DNA of 64,000 nucleotides from Bradyrhizobium sp. sGM-13 (lineage in GTDB: Bacteria; Pseudomonadota; Alphaproteobacteria; Rhizobiales; Xanthobacteraceae). Location: assembly GCF_018398875.1 (NCBI RefSeq), contig NZ_JAGWDK010000013.1, positions 62,001 through 126,000 on the forward strand, given 5' to 3'. The notes beneath the pieces were generated by a model. It did not search any database and was not told where the DNA came from. It worked only from the letters and a program-made list of their open reading frames with translations. A program made the translations under genes and the position numbers. Shown here piece by piece: positions 58,841 through 64,000 of the stretch. Numbering within the stretch: the stretch's first letter is position 1; each line of letters begins with the position of its first letter.

Positions 58841-59744
58841 ATGCCCATAAGGTTCGATCTGACCGACCTGCGACTGTTCGTGCACGTCGCCGAAGCTGGC
58901 AGCATCACGCACGGGGCCGCTCGCGCGAACATGACACTGGCGTCGGCGAGTGAGCGTATCCGCGCCATGGAAAATGCGCTCAGCGCTCCGCTCCTAGAAA
59001 GGAACCGCCGGGGGATTCGGCTTACTTCAGCAGGAACAGTGCTCCTGCATCAGCGCGTGGATTGTCTCGCAGCAGCTGGAGCAAATGCGCGGTGACCTGG
59101 ACAATTTCGGGAAGGGGCTGACGGGACATGTGCGCTTGCTGTCGAATATCGGCGCGATGGAATTTCTCCCCGTACCCCTGGCGGCCTTTCTCTCTGCCCA
59201 TCCGAATATCGACGTCGACCTTGAGCATCACGGAAGCGGCGAGATTATTCGAGCAATCGCCGCGGGCCGCGGCGATATCGGCATTGTCGGGGAGACCGTT
59301 GATCCAGGCGCGGAGCTGGACAGTTTTCCGTTCGCGGAGATCCGCCTGGTCCTGGTGACGCCACTGCGGCATCCGCTCAGCCGGCATCGTAAAATTGCAT
59401 TCCGCGAAACTCTCGACCATGAATTCATCGGCTTTGCCGTGGGCAGCCCGATGCAGGACTTGTTGAACTATCATGCCTTCCGTTCCGGTCGCCGGTTCAA
59501 GCTGCGCATCCGCCTCAACGGGTCCGACTTGATGTGTCAGATGGTAGAAAAGGGCATTGGTCTCGCCATCCTGCCCGAAACAGCAGCTCGGCGATCCCAG
59601 CAGTCAATGGCTATCCGCGTCATTCCTCTTACGGACACTTGGGCTCTTCGCCACCTAAGGATTTGCGTGCGAAGTTTTAGGTCCCTGCCCGCACACGCTC
59701 AACGGCTGGTCGAGTTTTTGAGGCCACCCACGCCGGTGCCTTGA
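58841..59744 (+). pseudogene. LysR-family regulator broken by a frameshift
   Basis: The HTH part (ATG 58841: LRLFVHVAEAGSITHGAARA, ERIRAMENALSAPLLERN) runs to a stop at 59093-59095. The effector domain continues in another frame from about 59065 (QQLEQMRGDLDNFGKGLTG, FLSAHPNIDVDLEHHGSGEI, up to RLVEFLRPPTP at 59744). The two frames differ by one extra base near 59062-59070. Divergent from a Bug gene, as in many LysR-Bug pairs. A sequencing error cannot be excluded. Confidence 0.85.
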
Positions 59745-59848
59745 TGGTCGTGTCCTGGCTGTCACGCATATCACTGCCGAGTATCGACGGATTTCGTCGG
59801 CTCCTGGCCCAGAGCCGAAGTAACTGAATGTACGCTTTCACGCCGCTA

Positions 59849-59890
59849 TTGGGCTAAAAGCGGACGGGCGTTTATGAGTACACGGCCTAA
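59849..59890. repeat. IS-end-like sequence with AAGCGGAC, upstream of chrA
   Basis: TTATGAGTACACGGCCTAA (59872-59890) resembles the IS5 terminus seen at 55829, 57732 and 19520, and AAAAGCGGAC precedes it as at 19500. Likely an IS scar. It lies 145 nt before the chrA start; 59745-60035 otherwise has no gene. Confidence 0.35.
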
Positions 59891-60035
59891 TATCGCTTTC
59901 AGTTACCCTGCTGATGTTGTCTCTCAGATGTGCGATGGTCGCGTGGAAGCGCTCCTTCTTGCAGGTGCTGGGGCGATCGATCGGCTGAAGATGCCACGTG
60001 CATCTACTTTTCAGCCTACACTGGAGTTGCATTGC

Positions 60036-61235
60036 ATGGCGGAAAAGTCCGCGGGCACTATCGCCGAGGTTTTCACCGCCTTCCTCAAGCTCGGCCTCAC
60101 ATCGTTCGGGGGACCGATCGCGCATCTCGGCTACTTCAGGACCGAATTCGTCGAGCGGCGAAAATGGCTGAGCGAAAGCAGCTATGCCGACATCGTTGCG
60201 CTGTGCCAGTTCTTGCCGGGACCGGCATCCAGCCAGGTCGGTTTCACGCTCGGCATCCTCCGCGGCAACGGCCTGCTCGGCGGATTGGCGGCGTGGCTCG
60301 CCTTTACCATGCCCTCCGCCCTGATCATGTTCGCCTTTGCGCTCGGTGCGACGATCTTTACCGGCCCGCTCGCCGACGGCGTTCTTCATGGCCTAAAGCT
60401 GGTCGCGGTCGCCGTGGTCGCGCAGGCGATCTGGGGCATGGCAAACAGCCTGACGCCGGACCGCGAACGGGCTGCCATCGCGCTTGCCGCTGTTGCGATC
60501 GTGGTGCTCATCGGCGGATCGTTTGGGCAGATCGGCGCGATCGCGCTCGGGGCGCTGGCCGGGCTCTGGCTGTGTCGCGCAGATGGGGCCACGGCAACGG
60601 GCCAGCTCGGCTTTTCCGTGTCGCCTCGACACGGCATGGCCGCGCTCGTGCTGTTCGCAATTCTGTTCCTGATCACACCGCTGGTGACGGCAAAAACCGG
60701 CTCGCAAGGGCTTGCCCTGTTCGACGCCTTCTATCGTTCCGGCGCCCTGGTGTTCGGCGGCGGCCATGTCGTGCTGCCGCTATTGCAGGCGGAAGTCGTA
60801 ACGCCGGGCTGGGTCAGCAACGAGGATTTCCTCGCCGGTTACGGCATGGCGCAAGCAGTGCCCGGACCGCTGTTCACGTTCGCGGCCTATCTCGGCGCCG
60901 TCGCAGAGCCGGCCCCCAACGGGCTCGCCGGCGCTTCGATTGCGATCATCGCCTTATCCCTGCCGGGACTGCTGCTGGTCTACGGCATGCTGCCGTTCTG
61001 GGACGCGCTGCGCCTGCGCCCCAAGGCCCAGGCCGCGATGCGCGGCACCAATGCCGCTGTCGTCGGCATCCTTGGCGCCGCGCTCTACAATCCGGTCTGG
61101 ACCAGCGCCGTGCTCACGCCACGTGACTTCGCCGTAGCGCTGGCCGGCTTCCTGCTGCTGACTGTATGGAAGCTGCCGCCATGGATTGTCGTCGTCATTC
61201 TTGCGACGGCTGGAGCTGCGCTGCGGCTGATCTGA
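60036..61235 (+). CDS. chrA: Chromate transporter (CHR superfamily)
   Basis: 399 aa from the ATG at 60036, with GGAG 9 nt upstream; the open frame extends further 5' but through IS-scar sequence. Two homologous halves, each about 5-6 membrane helices: the first with TSFGGPIAHLGYFRTEFVER and CQFLPGPASSQVGFTLG, the second with GALVFGGGHVVLPLL and GYGMAQAVPGPLFTFAAYLG. These FGG(P/G)xxH and PGPxxS/F motifs define ChrA, which expels chromate by proton-linked transport. No chrB or chrF regulator is adjacent. Confidence 0.93.
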   Translation: MAEKSAGTIAEVFTAFLKLGLTSFGGPIAHLGYFRTEFVERRKWLSESSYADIVALCQFLPGPASSQVGFTLGILRGNGLLGGLAAWLAFTMPSALIMFAFALGATIFTGPLADGVLHGLKLVAVAVVAQAIWGMANSLTPDRERAAIALAAVAIVVLIGGSFGQIGAIALGALAGLWLCRADGATATGQLGFSVSPRHGMAALVLFAILFLITPLVTAKTGSQGLALFDAFYRSGALVFGGGHVVLPLLQAEVVTPGWVSNEDFLAGYGMAQAVPGPLFTFAAYLGAVAEPAPNGLAGASIAIIALSLPGLLLVYGMLPFWDALRLRPKAQAAMRGTNAAVVGILGAALYNPVWTSAVLTPRDFAVALAGFLLLTVWKLPPWIVVVILATAGAALRLI

Positions 61236-61423
61236 CGTCTGCCCGTTCATCCAGCATAAAGGCAAAGCTGCACTGCACATGCTGCAGTGCCAGATCAACG
61301 CTGCGACGCCAAATCCACGTTTCCGTGCAATTGGAAAGCTGGAGATCGCATAGAATTGCCTTGTGCGCAGCGTCTGGAATGGCTCTAATAAGATAACCCT
61401 ATGATCCAATTCAAAAACCACAA

Positions 61424-61442
61424 GAACGCTCGTTAAGCGTTC
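61424..61442 (+). promoter_or_regulatory. Hairpin upstream of the oxidoreductase operon
   Basis: Perfect 7-bp stem GAACGCT/AGCGTTC, CGTTA loop, 50 nt before the start codon at 61492. A second hairpin GCACTGCA/TGCAGTGC (61270-61290) lies behind chrA. Operator, leader structure or chrA terminator are all possible. Confidence 0.3.
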
Positions 61443-61491
61443 GCAGGCAAAATAAGGCCGCGTTTCCTAAGCTTGCGCGGACAAGGTAGGA

Positions 61492-63291
61492 ATGAAACCG
61501 ACTGATATCTCGGCGCCAGACTACTTTCACAAAGTGGTTGATTGCCAATGGGCCTGCCCCGCACACACCCCGGTTCCCGAGTACATCCGTTTGATTGCCG
61601 AGGGGCGTTATAGCGACGCCTACATGATCAACTGGAAATCGAATGTGTTTCCCGGAATTCTGGGACGCACCTGCGATCGTCCATGCGAGCCCGCCTGCCG
61701 GCGCGGCCGCGTCGAGGAAAACCCGGTTGCGATCTGCCGCCTGAAGCGCGTTGCCGCCGACTTCAAGGACGACGTCAAGCACCGCATGCCGAAGCCATCG
61801 CCGAAGAACGGCAAGCGCATCGCGCTGGTCGGCGGCGGGCCTGCGTCGCTCGCGGTGGCGCGGGACCTCGCACCGCTCGGCTATCACTGCACCGTGTTCG
61901 ATTCCGATCCCAAGGCGGGCGGCATGATGCGGAGCCAGATTCCAAAGTTCCGCCTGCCCGACACTGTCATCGACGAGGAAACCGGCTACATCCTCGACCT
62001 CGGCGTCGAGTTCAAGGGCGGCCACCGCGTCGACAGCCTGAAGAAGCTGCTGAGCGAAAACTACGACGCGATCTTTATCGGCTCCGGCGCGCCGCGCGGC
62101 CGCGAGCTCGACATCCCCGGCCGCAAGGAAGCAGCCGCCAACATTCACATCGGCATCGAATGGCTGGCATCGGTCTCGTTCGGCCACGTCGAGAAGATTG
62201 GCCGCCGCGTGATCGTGCTCGGCGGCGGCAACACCGCGATGGATTGTTGCCGCACCGCGCGCCGGCTCGGCGGCGAGGACGTCAAAGTGATCGTGCGCTC
62301 CGGCTTCGAGGAGATGAAGGCAAGCCCCTGGGAGAAGGAAGACGCCCTTCACGAGGATATTCCGATCCTCAACTACATGGTGCCGGTGGCATTCAAGCAT
62401 GTAAGCGGCAAGCTGATCGGCGTCACCTTCCAAAAGGTGAAGGCCGAATACGACGCCAAGGGCCGTCGTAACCTAGTGCCCTCGGGCGAGCCTGACCAGA
62501 CCATCCCTTGCGACGACGTGCTGGTCGCCGTCGGCCAGGAGAACGCGTTCCCCTGGATCGAGCGCGACTGCGGTATCGAATTCGACAAATGGAACATGCC
62601 GCAGGTCGATCCCATCACCTTCGCATCGACCAATCCAAAAGTGTTCTTTGGCGGCGATGCCGCGTTCGGTCCGAAGAACATCATCTGGGCGGTGGCGCAC
62701 GGCCACGACGCGGCGCTGTCGATCCACAAGATGCTCTCTGGCGAGGACATCAATGAGCGTCCGCTGCCCGAGGTAAACGTCTTCTCGCAGAAGATGGGCA
62801 TCCACGAGTGGAGCTACGACAACGACATCTCCGGCGACAAGCGCTTCAAGGTGCCGCATCGCGACAAGGTGATCGCGCTAAAGGACATCAAGGCGGAGGT
62901 CGAGCTCGGCTATGACGTCAAGCTCGCGCTCGGCGAGGCGCAGCGCTGCCTGAACTGCGACGTGCAAACCATATTCTCGGCGCCCGCCTGCATCGAATGC
63001 GACGCCTGCGTCGACATCTGCCCGATGGATTGCATCACGTTTACAGAGAACGGCGAGGAGGACGACCTGCGGCAGCGGCTGAAAGCGCCGTCGCCGCATC
63101 GCGACCAGGCGCTGTATGTCGCCGAAGGGCTCAAGACCGGCCGCGTCATGGTGAAGGATGAAGACGTCTGCCTGCATTGCGGGCTGTGCGCCGAGCGTTG
63201 TCCGACCGGCGCCTGGGACATGCAAAAGTACCTCATCGATATGACTTACGCGGGATCAACATGTCAGTCCAAAGCCCGATCAGCAGCGTAA
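61492..63291 (+). CDS. GltD-like NAD(P)H/FAD oxidoreductase fused to ferredoxin domains
   Basis: 599 aa. N-terminal GltD-type Fe-S domain (DCQWACPAHTPVPEY, GRTCDRPCEPACRRG), then FAD/NAD(P) Rossmann motifs RIALVGGGPASLAVARDLAP and VIVLGGGNTAMDCCRTARRL, and a C-terminal ferredoxin part: RCLNCDVQ, CIECDACVDICPMDCI and CLHCGLCAERCPTGAW, i.e. two [4Fe-4S] sites. It probably passes electrons between NAD(P)H and the 2-oxoacid:acceptor oxidoreductase whose gene starts within its last 31 nt. AAGG precedes the ATG. Confidence 0.9.
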   Translation: MKPTDISAPDYFHKVVDCQWACPAHTPVPEYIRLIAEGRYSDAYMINWKSNVFPGILGRTCDRPCEPACRRGRVEENPVAICRLKRVAADFKDDVKHRMPKPSPKNGKRIALVGGGPASLAVARDLAPLGYHCTVFDSDPKAGGMMRSQIPKFRLPDTVIDEETGYILDLGVEFKGGHRVDSLKKLLSENYDAIFIGSGAPRGRELDIPGRKEAAANIHIGIEWLASVSFGHVEKIGRRVIVLGGGNTAMDCCRTARRLGGEDVKVIVRSGFEEMKASPWEKEDALHEDIPILNYMVPVAFKHVSGKLIGVTFQKVKAEYDAKGRRNLVPSGEPDQTIPCDDVLVAVGQENAFPWIERDCGIEFDKWNMPQVDPITFASTNPKVFFGGDAAFGPKNIIWAVAHGHDAALSIHKMLSGEDINERPLPEVNVFSQKMGIHEWSYDNDISGDKRFKVPHRDKVIALKDIKAEVELGYDVKLALGEAQRCLNCDVQTIFSAPACIECDACVDICPMDCITFTENGEEDDLRQRLKAPSPHRDQALYVAEGLKTGRVMVKDEDVCLHCGLCAERCPTGAWDMQKYLIDMTYAGSTCQSKARSAA

Positions 63292-64000
63292 ACGACTTCG
63301 TTGTCCGTTTCGCCAACGTCAACGGTTCGGGTTCAGCCAGCGCCAACGAACTGTTCGCGCGCTCGATCCTGCGCCACGGCGTGCCGGTCTCACCGCGCAA
63401 TATCTTCCCCTCGAACATCCAGGGGCTTCCGACCTGGTATGAGGTGCGCGTGACGGAGGCCGGCCATCTCGGCGCCCGCGGTGGGGTCGATTTGATGGTG
63501 GCGATGAACCCGCAGACCTGGGACAAGGACGTCGCCTCGATCGAGCCCGGCGGCTATCTGTTCTACGATTCGACCAAACCGATGCCGTCGTCGAAATTCC
63601 GCGCCGACATCACCGTGATCGGCGTGCCGCTGACCGCAATCACCAATTCGACCTATACCGATCCGCGCCAGCGCCAGCTCTTCAAGAACATCATCTATCT
63701 CGGCGCGCTCTGCGCCCTGCTCGATCTCGATCCCAAGCTGGTCGAGCAACTGATCGGCGAACAGTACAAGGGTAAGGAAAAACTGCTGTCGTCGAATGTC
63801 CACGCGCTACATCTCGGCCGCGACTGGGCACTGCAGAACCTGAAGTGCCCGATCGGTTTGCAGGTGAAGAAGTCCGACAAGGTCGGCGACCGCATCTTCA
63901 TGGAAGGCAACAGCGCGGCGGCGCTAGGGGCGGTCTATGGCGGCGCCACCGTCTGCGCCTGGTATCCGATCACGCCGTCGTCGTCGGTGGCTGAAGCCTT
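63261..64000 (+). CDS. korA: 2-oxoacid:acceptor oxidoreductase subunit alpha, KorA type (3' end outside window)
   Basis: The ATG at 63261 overlaps the previous gene by 31 nt. The first ~190 residues form the gamma domain (VRFANVNGSGSASANELFAR, LPTWYEVRVTEAGHLGARGG), followed by the alpha domain start GNSAAALGAVYGGATVCAWY-type GAVYGGA and YPITPSSSVAEA, the conserved YPITPSSxxxE that contacts TPP. Fused gamma-alpha subunits oxidise 2-oxoglutarate (or pyruvate) to the acyl-CoA and reduce ferredoxin. The beta subunit is expected just outside the window. Confidence 0.9.
   Translation, partial: MSVQSPISSVNDFVVRFANVNGSGSASANELFARSILRHGVPVSPRNIFPSNIQGLPTWYEVRVTEAGHLGARGGVDLMVAMNPQTWDKDVASIEPGGYLFYDSTKPMPSSKFRADITVIGVPLTAITNSTYTDPRQRQLFKNIIYLGALCALLDLDPKLVEQLIGEQYKGKEKLLSSNVHALHLGRDWALQNLKCPIGLQVKKSDKVGDRIFMEGNSAAALGAVYGGATVCAWYPITPSSSVAEA

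Noticed and set aside
61236..61491. tRNA-like folding in the gap between chrA and the oxidoreductase gene
   Set aside because: Two short hairpins are present but no cloverleaf, T-loop GTTCRA or CCA-adjacent acceptor stem.

Overview
The window looks like a chromosomal segment of a Bradyrhizobium-like alphaproteobacterium (Nitrobacteraceae). This is inferred from the high GC content, the gene families present (solo Bug-type solute receptors, a vanA-gntR-vanB unit, a PQQ operon, a CoxE/MoxR pair, DUF3297 and DUF6894 proteins, an IS5-family element) and several families of dispersed palindromic repeats of the kind common in that genus. No rRNA, tRNA or CRISPR array was seen.

Layout. 1-9.3 kb: a partial epimerase, an L,D-transpeptidase with a tandem-repeat linker, two rhodanese-family sulfurtransferases, a CoxE-like VWA protein facing a MoxR ATPase, and a Baeyer-Villiger-type monooxygenase. 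9.3-15 kb: an O-methyltransferase, a MarR-Bug pair with an AT-rich palindromic operator candidate, and the vanA-gntR-vanB demethylase unit with two candidate GntR sites. 15-19.5 kb: a sparse region with small secreted or membrane proteins, a GDPD and a cupin. 19.5-30.4 kb: mostly metabolic genes (GMC oxidoreductase, GNAT, SMP-30 lactonase, AraC, enolase-superfamily enzyme, cupin, GST, PHA depolymerase, a molybdate-type binding protein). 30.5-33.5 kb: an unrecognised four-gene cassette containing a tandem gene duplication. 34-37 kb: a PP2C phosphatase/Ser-Thr kinase fusion next to a formate/nitrite channel. 37-48 kb: transport, envelope and central metabolism genes (MFS with divergent AraC, malonyl-CoA decarboxylase, SerA, glutathione peroxidase, amidase) and a rearranged enolase pseudogene.

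48-55.5 kb is the clearest functional block. A sorbosone/glucose-type dehydrogenase of the PQQ family and a dihaem cytochrome c lie divergently from pqqABCDE, which continues through overlapping or closely spaced genes into a proline-iminopeptidase-like hydrolase and a two-domain EthD-like protein. Cofactor synthesis, a candidate PQQ enzyme and a candidate electron acceptor are therefore neighbours.

55.8-59.9 kb is a mobile-element scar. It holds an IS5-family element whose transposase has one in-frame stop codon, a methyltransferase gene, an inverted remnant of a related IS, a Bug protein and a frameshifted LysR gene. The window ends with a chromate transporter and the start of a 2-oxoacid:acceptor oxidoreductase operon, in which a GltD-like flavoprotein fused to ferredoxin domains overlaps a KorA-type subunit cut by the window edge.

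The strongest leads for new biology are the four-gene cassette at 30.5-33.5 kb, the peptidase and EthD-like extension of the pqq operon, the composite-transposon-like structure at 55.8-57.7 kb, and several well-formed operator-like sequences.
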